This document shows positions 53,464 to 61,981 of a DNA stretch of 64,000 bases, in pieces. The stretch's first letter is position 1, and each line of letters opens with the position of its first letter. The stretch is from Streptomyces formicae. Lineage in GTDB: Bacteria > Actinomycetota > Actinomycetes > Streptomycetales > Streptomycetaceae. Position numbers and translations under genes: made by a program. The stretch is taken from positions 9,030,001-9,094,000 of the forward strand of contig NZ_CP022685.1 in NCBI RefSeq assembly GCF_002556545.1, given 5' to 3'. A model generated the notes under the pieces. That model was not told the DNA's origin, ran no database searches, and saw only the letters and a list, made by a program, of their open reading frames with translations.

Positions 53464-54927
53464 ATGACCACAACCGTCGTCGTGGAGCGGCGCCCGGCCA
53501 CGCCCGTCGGCGTCCGCCGACCGCGCCGGGTGCCCTGGCTCGCGCTCGTGGCCTGCGCCTACGCCGCCGTGCAACTCGCCCTGGTCGTACCGCACACGGC
53601 GCACGTGCTGGGCTGGGACGAGACCGTCTACGTCTCCCAGTACGACCCGAGGGTCCCGGCCGCCTACTTCAGCTCCCCGCGTTCCCGGGGCGTCAGCTTC
53701 CTGGTCGCTCCCGTCATGGCCGTGACCGACTCCGTCCTCGCTCTCCGCATCGTGCTCGTCGTGCTGTCCGCCGCGGCCCTCTACGCCGTCTTCCGCGTCT
53801 GGCGGCCCCTGCTGGGGGACGTCACCACGGCCCTGGCCGCGCTGCTCTTCGGCGGCCTCTGGAGCGCCCAACTCGCCGGTTCCCAGGCCATGCCGAACCT
53901 GTGGGTCGCCTACGGTGCCGTCGCCGCCGTCGGCTGGTTCCTGCGCGCCCCCGGCGAGCCCCGGGCCCACTGGTGGCTGGCGGGCGTGCTCCTCGCCACC
54001 ACGCTGGTCCGCTTGCCCGACGCGGGCTGGCTCGCGCTGCCCCTGCTGATCGGCGCGGTGTGCTTGCGCGCCCGTCGGCGTGCCGTGCCGTTCGTTCTGG
54101 GTGGCATGGCGGTCGGTGCCGTCCAGTGGGTGGCCGAGGCGTACGCGCGCTTCGGGGGGATCGGGGAGCGGCTGCACCGCTCCAGCACGACCGAGGGCGG
54201 CATGGCGTTCCACGTCAACGTCGCCCACGCCTGGCACAGCCTCAACGGTCCCCAACTGTGCCGCCCCTGCACGGTCCCGCTCACCCGCCCCGAACTCACC
54301 CTGTGGTGGCTGGCGTTGCCCCTCCTCGCTGCCCTCGCGCTCGGGCGCGCGGCGCACGACCGGAAGGCCCGACCGCTCGCGGTCACCGCCCTGCCCCTGT
54401 CCTGCGCCCTCTCCCTCGCCTTCCCCTACCTCTTCCTGATCACCTACTCAGCCCCTCGGTTCCTGCTTCCGGCCTACGCGCTCCTGAGCCTCCCCGTGGC
54501 CGCGCTCGTCACCCGCGCCGTATCGGCGGGCCGTCGAGCGGCGCCCCTCACGGCACCGATCTGCCTGGCCGTGAGTGCCCAACTCGCCACCCAGGCGGCC
54601 CTGTTGCCGGGAGTCTCCGCCGGCGTCGGCACGGTCTCCGCGCGCTACCAGGCGGCCGCGCACGCCCTGAACTCCCTCGGCGTACGCCCGCCGTGCCTGA
54701 TCACCGGGCCGAGCGCCCTGCCGGTGGCGTACGACGCGGGCTGCGCCTCCGCCGAAACGCGCGGGAACAACGCCTCGATGAGCAGCGGCGCCCTGCTCGA
54801 CCGCGTGGGCCGAGAGCCCTTCGCCGTGCTCGTCCCCGAGGGGCGACAGCGGCCGAGGTTCGCGCGGACCTGGACGCCTCATCCGCTGCCGGGCACACGA
54901 TGGACCGCGTACGTGCCTCGCCGGTGA
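53464..54927 (+). CDS. GT-C-fold-like integral membrane protein, possible glycosyltransferase
   Basis: 487 residues with about 10-11 spans. After the first span comes LGWDETVYVSQYDPRVPAA, whose Asp-Glu sits in the first extracytoplasmic loop as in GT-C enzymes (ArnT/PMT type, GT39/GT83). The loop then reads YFSSPRSRGVSFLVAPV. The C-terminal 120 residues are a soluble extracytoplasmic domain. Such proteins transfer sugars from polyprenyl-phosphate donors. No glycan-synthesis genes adjoin it. GAGGGGGAGGGG precedes the ATG. Confidence 0.78.
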   Translation: MTTTVVVERRPATPVGVRRPRRVPWLALVACAYAAVQLALVVPHTAHVLGWDETVYVSQYDPRVPAAYFSSPRSRGVSFLVAPVMAVTDSVLALRIVLVVLSAAALYAVFRVWRPLLGDVTTALAALLFGGLWSAQLAGSQAMPNLWVAYGAVAAVGWFLRAPGEPRAHWWLAGVLLATTLVRLPDAGWLALPLLIGAVCLRARRRAVPFVLGGMAVGAVQWVAEAYARFGGIGERLHRSSTTEGGMAFHVNVAHAWHSLNGPQLCRPCTVPLTRPELTLWWLALPLLAALALGRAAHDRKARPLAVTALPLSCALSLAFPYLFLITYSAPRFLLPAYALLSLPVAALVTRAVSAGRRAAPLTAPICLAVSAQLATQAALLPGVSAGVGTVSARYQAAAHALNSLGVRPPCLITGPSALPVAYDAGCASAETRGNNASMSSGALLDRVGREPFAVLVPEGRQRPRFARTWTPHPLPGTRWTAYVPRR

Positions 54928-54961
54928 CGGGCGTCGCGGGCCGATGGCGCGGATCAGCCGC

Positions 54962-56140
54962 TCAGGACGACGGGCAGAAGGCGGCCTCCACGGCCTTGCT
55001 CGCGTCGATCGTCGCCGCGCTGGGCTTGACGCTCAGGGTGAACGACATCGCGAACTGGCGACGGCCGTCCGCCGAGTAGAAGGTCAGGGCGATGGAGCCG
55101 GGAGCTGATCCGCCGGTGATGGAGAAGTCGTCGCCGCAGCGCCCGCGGACTTCGGCCCGCAGGCCAGGGGCGACGGGCGGCCGGTCGGTCAGGATCCGTT
55201 GGAGTTCCGGAGGCAGCAGCTTGCCCTGGGCGAACGCCCGGTTGAAGGCGCTCACGTCGTGCGCGGTGGAGACCACCGCTCCGGCCCCCGCCCCGGCGAG
55301 GCTCGCGTTGAACCGGTCCACGTCGCGCGGCGTGCCGTCGGCGTCGGGGTAATAGCCGTGCCCGTGCGGGCCCTTGACGCCGTCCGGCGGCTTGACCATG
55401 AGGGAGGTCCTGGTCATCTTGAGCGGGCCGAACAGGTGCCTCTGCAGCTCGGTGGCCAGGGTGTGGCCGGTCACCCTCTCGATGATCATGCCGAGGAGGG
55501 TGTAGTTGGTGTTCGAGTAGGACCACGTCTCGCCCGGTTCCCCGGTCCTGGGCCGGGCACGGCTCCACGTCACCAGATCCAGCGGCCGGTAGGGGGTCGT
55601 GAAGTCGAACACGTCGAACGCCGGGTCCACCTCGCCGCCGTCGGGGTTCGGCTCGTCGGCGTACCAATCGGGAATGCCGGAGGTGTGCCGGAGCATCTGC
55701 CGCACCGTGATCTCGTCGGCCCGCGTCACCAGGTCCTTCTCCACCACCTCCGGCAGCAGGTCGCCGAGCTTGTCATCGACACCCAACTCGCCCTTCTCGA
55801 CCAGGCGCAGCACCACGGTGGCCACCATCTGCTTGGTCTGCGACCAGATCCGGAAGCGGGAGTCCGCGGGGATCTTCCCGCCCTTGCCGTCCAACAGCCG
55901 CGAGCCCGCGCTGCCCGTCCCGACGAGCCTCCCGTCGACGTAGGCGCCGCCGACGACGCCCACGATCCCAGGAACCTCGGCCAGCTCCTCCATCGCTTCC
56001 TGCACGGTCATCGCTTCCTGCACGGTCCCGACTCGCGCCGGGGCGGCGGTGGCGGGCCCGCCCTGGGCCGTCATCAACAGGGCGACACCGGCGGCCAGAC
56101 CGGCCCGCCCCAGCGGCGGACGCATGCTCTTACGGGGCAC
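54962..56140 (-). CDS. Exported serine hydrolase, class C beta-lactamase/DD-carboxypeptidase family
   Basis: 392 residues from a GTG seven bases after AGGAG. Signal: GLAAGVALLMTAQGGPATAAPA. Penicillin-binding fold motifs are SxxK in WSQTKQMVATVVLRLVEKG, YxN in WSYSNTNYTLLGMIIERVTG and an HxG-type HGHGYY. Closest to Streptomyces R61-type D-alanyl-D-alanine carboxypeptidases and esterase relatives. It sits outside the membrane and may trim peptidoglycan or hydrolyse an ester. A tandem 18-bp duplication near the signal peptide repeats the residues VQEAMT. Confidence 0.92.
   Translation of the reverse strand: MPRKSMRPPLGRAGLAAGVALLMTAQGGPATAAPARVGTVQEAMTVQEAMEELAEVPGIVGVVGGAYVDGRLVGTGSAGSRLLDGKGGKIPADSRFRIWSQTKQMVATVVLRLVEKGELGVDDKLGDLLPEVVEKDLVTRADEITVRQMLRHTSGIPDWYADEPNPDGGEVDPAFDVFDFTTPYRPLDLVTWSRARPRTGEPGETWSYSNTNYTLLGMIIERVTGHTLATELQRHLFGPLKMTRTSLMVKPPDGVKGPHGHGYYPDADGTPRDVDRFNASLAGAGAGAVVSTAHDVSAFNRAFAQGKLLPPELQRILTDRPPVAPGLRAEVRGRCGDDFSITGGSAPGSIALTFYSADGRRQFAMSFTLSVKPSAATIDASKAVEAAFCPSS
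55991..56026 (-). repeat. In-frame 18-bp tandem duplication inside the serine hydrolase gene
   Basis: CATCGCTTCCTGCACGGT occurs twice back to back with no mismatch. The unit is six codons and adds one extra VQEAMT copy just after the signal peptide, so reading is kept. A recent slippage event is the simplest explanation. Confidence 0.85.
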
Positions 56141-56257
56141 GACGCGCTCCTCTTCGTGATCACGTTTCGAAGCCGGGGGTCCTGCCCTCGGCACGGACCG
56201 CTGTGGTCCGCGCTCTCATCGAAGGCGGGAGAGCGTTGCGGTGACGTATGCGCTTTT

Positions 56258-56290
56258 CGATACGCCTGCGATACACCTGCGATACACCCG
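56258..56290 (-). promoter_or_regulatory. Three 11-bp direct repeats upstream of the serine hydrolase gene
   Basis: CGATACGCCTG, CGATACACCTG and CGATACACCCG follow each other without spacer, giving an 11-bp period (one helical turn). They lie about 120 bases before the serine hydrolase start and just after the NmrA-like stop. Direct repeats with 11-bp spacing are the hallmark of SARP-type activator boxes in Streptomyces, so an activator site is plausible. No SARP gene is in the window. Confidence 0.55.
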
Positions 56291-56308
56291 GTTCCGAACG
56301 GTGGGTGG

Positions 56309-57235
56309 TCATCCCGTCCATCCGGTGTGGTGCAGCCAGTCCTCGAAGGTCATCAAGTCGGGGTGCAGGCGGCGCAGGAGGGTGAGGTCACGGTCGCGGG
56401 CGCAGAGGTCGCGGTCGGCGAAGAACTGGAACATCGCCGCGTAGTCGTGGCCGAAGTCGGGGACGGCGGCGCGCAGTTCGTCGTGCGGCATCGGGACGTA
56501 GGCGCTGGGGGTGCCCGTGACCCGGGCGAAGGCGGCGGCGATCTCGTCGCCGGTGAGGCTGTCGCCGATCACCGCGAGGTCGCGGGCGCCCCAGGACTGC
56601 CAGTCGTCGAACATGTGGCAGGCGAACCAGGCGATGTCGTCGAGGGCCACGAGCGGGTAGCGGGCGGCGCCGAGGGGGAGCCGGAAGGTCAGGCCGCCCC
56701 GGCCGTCCGGTCGCGGGGCGAGCCGGTCCCGCAGGTTCTCGAAGTACGGCGCCGTGGTCAGCACGGAGACGTGGTCCGTGTACCAGCCGTCGGCCTCCTT
56801 GCGGAGCATCTCCTCCGACCGCATCAGGCCGATGTGGGCGGCGACGGCGGCTTTGCTGTCGAAGTGCGGGACGGGGTGGCCGGTCAGGGACACCGCGCTG
56901 TCCAACGACGACCAGATGAAACGCTCCACCCCGGCCCGCGCCGCGGCGGCCAGCAGGTCGAGCCCTTGCCGATACTCGCCCACGGCGCTGCCCGTCGCGA
57001 AGAAGTCGGTGTTGGCGAACACGCGGTCGGCCCGGCCGATCAGGGCCTCGACGCCCGCCGGGTCGGAGCGGACCAGTCGCACGCGGTCGGGCGCGGCGGC
57101 CGCGAGTTCGGTGGCGCGGGCGGACTCCGGGCGGCGGGTGGGGACGGTGACGGTGGCGTCGGTGGTGGCCAGCAGGCGACGGATCACGTGGCTGCCCATG
57201 GCTCCGGTGCCGCCGACGACGAGGACGTGGGTCAT
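56309..57235 (-). CDS. NmrA-like NAD(P)-binding protein (atypical SDR)
   Basis: 308 residues. Glycine-rich turn VLVVGGTGAMGSHVIRRLL, then VPTRRPESAR, DRVFANTDFF and FIWSSLDSAVS. The YxxxK pair is absent, which fits NmrA-type or isoflavone-reductase-like proteins. The C-terminal part has LVALDDIAWFACHMFDD. Its ATG overlaps the stop of the damaged deacetylase gene by four bases (ATGA). The divergent HxlR gene beyond probably controls this transcript. Confidence 0.9.
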   Translation of the reverse strand: MTHVLVVGGTGAMGSHVIRRLLATTDATVTVPTRRPESARATELAAAAPDRVRLVRSDPAGVEALIGRADRVFANTDFFATGSAVGEYRQGLDLLAAAARAGVERFIWSSLDSAVSLTGHPVPHFDSKAAVAAHIGLMRSEEMLRKEADGWYTDHVSVLTTAPYFENLRDRLAPRPDGRGGLTFRLPLGAARYPLVALDDIAWFACHMFDDWQSWGARDLAVIGDSLTGDEIAAAFARVTGTPSAYVPMPHDELRAAVPDFGHDYAAMFQFFADRDLCARDRDLTLLRRLHPDLMTFEDWLHHTGWTG

Positions 57236-57944
57236 GGCGTGTTTCCCTGGTGCGTCAGGACGTGTTCGGCCGCCTGGGCGTGGGTGGCGACCCACACGTC
57301 GTCGGAATCGCGGAGGTGGTCGAGGATCTGGCCGACCATGCCCGCGAGGAGCGGTCGGCCTCCGACGTGGGCGTGGACGGTCAGGTGGAAGACGCCTGGG
57401 CCGGGGGCTGCGAGCAGCTGGTCCAGCAGCTCGCGGTGCAGGTCGCGATAGGCGTACGGCCCGGCAGCGGTGTCACGGACGTCGGAGTGGTCGCTGTGCA
57501 TGAGGGAGACCAGAGGGCCGTGCGCGGTGGGCAGGACCTGCGGCAGGTCGTGGTCGCCGTGGTCGCCGGTCCAGCGGTAGCCCGCCTCCGCGAGGAGGCC
57601 CACCGTGTGTCGCGAACCGGTGGCGCGTGGACTCATCCACCCCGTCGGGCGCACGCCGGTGACGCGGCGCAGGACGTCGGTGCAGCGACGGATGTCGGCC
57701 CGCTCGGCGTCGACGTCGAGCAGCGCGGGCACCACGTCCTGGGCCCAGGAGTGAGCGGCGATCTCGTGCCCCGCCTCGTGCGCGGCCAGGACGGTCCCGG
57801 GGTGCCGCTCGGCCACCAGGCCGTTGACGCCGACCGTGGCGGGCAGGTCACCGAGGACGTCGAGCAGCCGCCAGACGCCGGTGGTGACGCCGTACTCCGC
57901 CCAGGGACCTTACGCCCGCCCGGCCAGTCGATCTCTTCCCTCAT
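57232..57944 (-). pseudogene. Polysaccharide deacetylase (PuuE/NodB-like) with deleted N-terminal part
   Basis: A genuine 5' end is visible: ATG at 57944 behind CAGGGGAAACGC, reading MREEIDWPGGRK. After about 12 codons the matching sequence jumps to another frame, which reads WAEYGVTTGVWRLLDVLGDL, then HEAGHEIAAHSW and ends TVHAHVGGRP in the family's order. In intact homologues some 50-70 residues lie between these parts, including the catalytic Asp and metal-binding Asp strand. A TAA closes the second frame just before W-A-E-Y. So the gene has lost an internal piece and its frame, and is likely inactive. A shorter product from 57816 would lack the active-site Asp. Confidence 0.75.
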
Positions 57945-58032
57945 GCGTTTCCCCTGCTCGGTAGCTTCCGCGGAGGACGCTAGTGAGCCGGCAGGTACCT
58001 CCGGGTTCCTGGCGTCGGGCTACCGTCGGGGC

Positions 58033-58383
58033 ATGCGTGAGTACTCCGGCAGCGTCTTCCTCGCCGACTGTCCGGCCCGGCTGGCGATCGAGATCATCGC
58101 CGACAAGTGGACGGCGGTCGTGTTGTTCGCGCTGAGCCGAGGACCGTGCAGGCACGGCGAGTTGGTCGACCTGATCGGCGGGATCTCGCGGAAGGTGCTG
58201 ACCCAGACGCTGCGGCGGTTGCAGGGGTACGGCCTCGTCGACCGGCACGCCGAGGCAGGGAAAATCCAGTACGCGCTGACCGACCTGGGCCGGACGCTGG
58301 TCAAGCCAATCGGCGCGCTGACCGAATGGGCTCACGAGCACGGCGCGGCCGTGGTGGGATTCCAGGAGTCCGCGACGGACTGA
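58033..58383 (+). CDS. HxlR-family transcriptional regulator
   Basis: 116 residues. Family pattern: DCPARLAIEIIADKWTAVVLFAL with the N-terminal Cys, then RHGELVDLIGGISRKVLTQTLRRLQ and LVDRHAEAGKIQYALTDLGRTL. It is divergent from the deacetylase/NmrA-like pair with an 88-bp gap that contains the 8-bp palindrome AGGTACCT (57993-58000), a possible operator half. HxlR genes next to NmrA-like genes are a common regulator-target pair. Confidence 0.92.
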   Translation: MREYSGSVFLADCPARLAIEIIADKWTAVVLFALSRGPCRHGELVDLIGGISRKVLTQTLRRLQGYGLVDRHAEAGKIQYALTDLGRTLVKPIGALTEWAHEHGAAVVGFQESATD

Positions 58384-58875
58384 CAACGCCGGGGCGACGT
58401 CAACGTGCCGCGTCAGTCACCGCGCTCTCCGCGCACATCGAGCAGTTGAGCGCCCTGGAGGAAGCGGTGCCTCGCTCGCCAGGCGGGCGATGTCCTTCCA
58501 TACCGCCACGTTCTCGCGCAGCGCGTCGGCGAGTTCGTTGGCGACGCCGGTGCCGTCCGTGAGGGGGCGTCGAGCCCTGACCTCCGGACGCGCGCCCTCG
58601 CTCGCCGAGTTCGGACATGCTCTCCAGCATCTGCTGCTAGATCTAGTGCGCGTGGATCTGAAGGGCCGTCACCTTGTCGCGATCCGAGATTCTCAGGTGC
58701 CGAAGACGCGTGTCCGGCGTCGGCCGCAGGAGTGCCCGAAAGTCCCTTGGCGTTCAGCGCAGGCGTTCAGTGATGGCGTCCGCCAGGGCTGCACAAGCGG
58801 GGCGGAGGCTGCGTCTGATAGCAAGGGCGGCGTCAACAGATCCGGATCATCACGTCACACGGGAGACGACGCGGA
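58384..58875. other. 492-bp region without an intact gene; possible gene remnant
   Basis: No complete gene seen. On the minus strand a frame ending at 58417 reads GTGVANELADALRENVAVW and KDIARLASEA, which has real-protein character, but it has no start and the frame shifts upstream near LESMSELGERG. I cannot name the family. The remaining part (58640-58875) should hold the promoter of the following gene. Confidence 0.35.
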
Positions 58876-59994
58876 ATGCACAGGGATACGAGGCCATCGC
58901 CACCTGGCGCCGAGCGCGCTGATGAGACACCCGTCCGGATCGGCGTGCTCGTGCCGTTGACCCGGCCCGGCTGGGTCGAGGCCGGTCGGCACCTGCTCGC
59001 CGGGCTCGAACTGGGCGTGCGCGACGTCAACGGCTCCGGCGGAATCGCCGGACGGCCCATCGAACTCCTGGTGCGCGACACCGCCGCCGATCCCGAGAAG
59101 GCCGCGGCGGCCGTGGACGAACTCGCCGCGCTGGGCGTGGCCGCCGTGGCGGGCGAGTACCACAGCGTCGTCGCCCGCGCCGCCGCCACCAGGGCCGACG
59201 CACTCGGCCTGCCGTTCCTCTGCTCGTCGGCCGTCCTCGACGAACTCACCGAGCAGCCCACGGAGTGGGTCGCGCGCCTCGCCCCTCCGCAGTCCCGTGG
59301 CTGGCGGATCTACGCCGACTTCCTCCTCGGCGCGGGCCACCGCCGGATAGCCGTGGCGGCCCAGCGGAGCGTCTACTGGGCGGCCGGAACCCGGATCCTC
59401 CGCGACCACCTGACCCCACGCGGCGGCACCGTCACCGAACTCGACATGAGCGCGCTCACCCCCGCCGCCCTGTGCGACGCGCTCGCCGACCAGCGCGCGA
59501 CAGCGCTGCTCCTCCTGGTCGGCGTCCCGGACCCGGCGATGCCGATCGTCACGTCCGTGCGCCGCGACCCACGCCTGACCGAGGTGCTGATGGGCGCTCC
59601 CGCCGGGCAGCCGGAGTTCGCGCCGTGGGCGGCGTCACTCGGCGACGACGGCGTCGGCATCCCGTTCCTGCGCTACCTGCCCGAGCGCCTCACCCCGCTC
59701 GGCGAGCGCGTCGCGACGGGCCTGCGCGAGCGGCTGGACGAAGCGCCCTCCTTCGTGGCCTTCGAGGGGTACGACACGGTCGCCGTCCTCGCCGATGTGC
59801 TGCGCGCGCACGGCGCGGACCGGGCGCGCATCGCGGCGGCCTGGCCCGGCGTCGCCGTCGACGGCACCCGAGGGCGGATCGAGTTCGCCCGCGCGCCGGG
59901 CATCAGCGTCCTGCAATGGGCCGGGGCGCCGGTCCAGGTCGTCGATCGTGACCCGGCGGAACCCGAGCGCTTCCGGATCCTGCACGCGGGCTGA
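58876..59994 (+). CDS. Periplasmic-binding-protein-type I fold protein without signal peptide
   Basis: 372 residues, type I periplasmic-binding fold as in LivJ/AmiC: VRIGVLVPLTRPGWVEAGRHLLAGLELGV, ELLVRDTAADPEKAAAAVDEL, then FVAFEGYDTVAVLADVLRAHG. The N terminus (MHRDTRPSPPGAERA) has no signal sequence or lipobox, so the protein is probably cytosolic, like the amide sensor AmiC. It lies upstream of a PucR regulator and an amide/amino-acid-related operon in the same direction, and may act as their ligand sensor. GGGAGACGACG precedes the ATG. Confidence 0.82.
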   Translation: MHRDTRPSPPGAERADETPVRIGVLVPLTRPGWVEAGRHLLAGLELGVRDVNGSGGIAGRPIELLVRDTAADPEKAAAAVDELAALGVAAVAGEYHSVVARAAATRADALGLPFLCSSAVLDELTEQPTEWVARLAPPQSRGWRIYADFLLGAGHRRIAVAAQRSVYWAAGTRILRDHLTPRGGTVTELDMSALTPAALCDALADQRATALLLLVGVPDPAMPIVTSVRRDPRLTEVLMGAPAGQPEFAPWAASLGDDGVGIPFLRYLPERLTPLGERVATGLRERLDEAPSFVAFEGYDTVAVLADVLRAHGADRARIAAAWPGVAVDGTRGRIEFARAPGISVLQWAGAPVQVVDRDPAEPERFRILHAG

Positions 59995-60127
59995 GGGCAC
60001 GTACCGGATCAGCCACAGGGCCCGCCACAGGGTTCGTCCCGGGCCACCGACAGCGTCGCGTAATCTCGTCCGCGGATACGAATGCGCTCGGCCGCACCCG
60101 TTCTAACCTGCGGAGATGATCAGACAC

Positions 60128-61813
60128 ATGTCGGCACACCCGGCCCGGAGTCTGAGCCGGGTGCTCGAGGACCTCGGGCCCACCCTGCTCGATCTGCTCC
60201 ACGGAGATCCGGAGCGGGCCCTGGAGCTCGGCGGTGTCGGGATCCATGATCCGTACGACGAGCAGCACTACCCCGAGCGCGCCATCGTGCTCGGGGTCGG
60301 CGTGCACGGACCCGATGCCACCGCCCGTCTCCTGCGCGAGCTGGCCGTCGCGGGCGCCGCCGCTCTGGTGGTCCGCGGCCCCGTCGAGGACGGTGCCGCG
60401 CTCGACGCGGTGGCCGAGGAGACCGGCGTGGCGCTGCTCTCGCTGACGCGCGGAGCCTCCTGGGCCCAGCTCGCGGCCATGCTGCGGACCCTGCTCTCCG
60501 AGGGGGACGTGGGGGAGGAGGGGCGGCAGACGCTCGGCGGAGTGCCCTCCGGCGACCTCTTCGCGCTGGCCAACGCGATCGCGACGCTGCTCGACGCGCC
60601 GATCACCATCGAGGACCGCCGCTCGCGCATCCTGGCGTTCTCCGGGCGCCAGGACGAGGCCGACCCGGCACGGGTGGCGAGCATCCTGGCCCGGCGGGTG
60701 CCCGAGCGCTACCTGCGGCTGCACGAGGAGCACGGGGTCTTCGAGGAGCTCTACCGCAGCGGGAAGCCGGTGTACATTCCGCCGCCGACCCTGGACGACG
60801 AGGCCGCGCTGCCCCGTGCCGCGATCGCGGTCCGCGCGGGGGACGAGATCCTGGGATCCGTGTGGGCGGCACTGCGCAAGCCGCTCACCAAGGAGCGGGA
60901 GGAGGCCTTCCAGGAGGCCGCGAAGCTCGTCGCCCTGCACATGCTGCGCCTGCGCGCGGGGACCGACGCCGAGAACCGGCTCCGCGCCGACCTGGTCACC
61001 ACCGCGCTGGAGGGCGGCCCCGGGGCGGCCGAGGCACTGGGCAGGCTCGGTCTCGCCGACGGGCCGCTCCTGGTCATGGCGCTGGGCATCGAACCGGCCG
61101 AGGACGGCGACCACGCCGACCACGCCCAGGTCACCGCGGAGCGCCAGCGGCTGGCGGGCGCGCTCGCCGTGCATCTGGCGGCGGTGCGGCCGAGGTCCGC
61201 GGTGGCGCTGCTCGGGGACGTCTCCTACGCGCTCTTCCCGGTCGCCCAGGACACCGCGGCCGTACGGGAACGGGCCGTTCAGGTCGCGTCGAACTTCCTG
61301 GAGCGCACCGGCGACCAACTGGGCGCCGTCGTCGGGATCGGCTCCGTGGCGGGCGAGGCGGCGGCGCTCGCCCGGTCGCGGGCGAACGCGGACCGGGCAC
61401 TGCGTGTGCTCTTCAGCGGCCGGGCCGCCCGGCGGGTCGCCGCGATCGCCGACGTGTACGTCGACGCGCTGCTCCTCGAGCTGCGGGACCTGGCGAGCGC
61501 CAACCGCGACGAACTGTCCGGGCCCCTCGCCCGGTTGGCGGCCTACGACACCCGGCACAACGCCCATCTGGTGGAGACGCTGCGGGCCTGGCTGGACGCC
61601 TTCGGCGACGTGGTCACCGCTTCGGCGAGCGTCTTCGTCCACCCGAACACCTTCCGCTATCGGATCCGCCGGGTCGCCGAGGTGGGGCGGATCGACCTCC
61701 AGGACCCCTCCGCCCGGTTCGCCGCCATGCTCCAACTGCGGCTGATGGGGCCGTACGACGGCGGTGGCGGTGGCGCCGGGCACAGCAAGGAATACCGGCA
61801 AGGCGCCGGTTGA
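60128..61813 (+). CDS. PucR-family transcriptional regulator
   Basis: 561 residues. The N-terminal 120 residues match the PucR/purine-catabolism sensor domain (RSLSRVLEDLGPTLLDLLHGD, ALVVRGPVEDGAAL). A central GGDEF-like/CdaR segment follows (LLVMALGIEPAEDGDHA, VVGIGSVAGEAAALARSRANA). The C terminus is the PucR helix-turn-helix TLRAWLDAFGDVVTASASVFVHPNTFRYR (shown here as ETLRAWLDAFG and VHPNTFRYRIRRVAEV). ATG 60128 has GGAG 11 bases upstream; ATG 60116 overlaps that site. It probably controls the downstream M20-GNAT-enolase operon. Confidence 0.9.
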   Translation: MSAHPARSLSRVLEDLGPTLLDLLHGDPERALELGGVGIHDPYDEQHYPERAIVLGVGVHGPDATARLLRELAVAGAAALVVRGPVEDGAALDAVAEETGVALLSLTRGASWAQLAAMLRTLLSEGDVGEEGRQTLGGVPSGDLFALANAIATLLDAPITIEDRRSRILAFSGRQDEADPARVASILARRVPERYLRLHEEHGVFEELYRSGKPVYIPPPTLDDEAALPRAAIAVRAGDEILGSVWAALRKPLTKEREEAFQEAAKLVALHMLRLRAGTDAENRLRADLVTTALEGGPGAAEALGRLGLADGPLLVMALGIEPAEDGDHADHAQVTAERQRLAGALAVHLAAVRPRSAVALLGDVSYALFPVAQDTAAVRERAVQVASNFLERTGDQLGAVVGIGSVAGEAAALARSRANADRALRVLFSGRAARRVAAIADVYVDALLLELRDLASANRDELSGPLARLAAYDTRHNAHLVETLRAWLDAFGDVVTASASVFVHPNTFRYRIRRVAEVGRIDLQDPSARFAAMLQLRLMGPYDGGGGGAGHSKEYRQGAG

Positions 61814-61981
61814 GCGAAGGCGGCCCCGGGGCGCGCGCCGCCCGCCGGGGTGGCAGCACCGGCTCGGGGCCGAGTTCGGTCCCTCGTACGAATCCGCGCC
61901 GGACATTGTCGTTCGCGTACGAACTCCGGACCCCGCATCCTGTCTAGCGTTGTCGTCATCCCACCCCTGGAGGACGCACCC

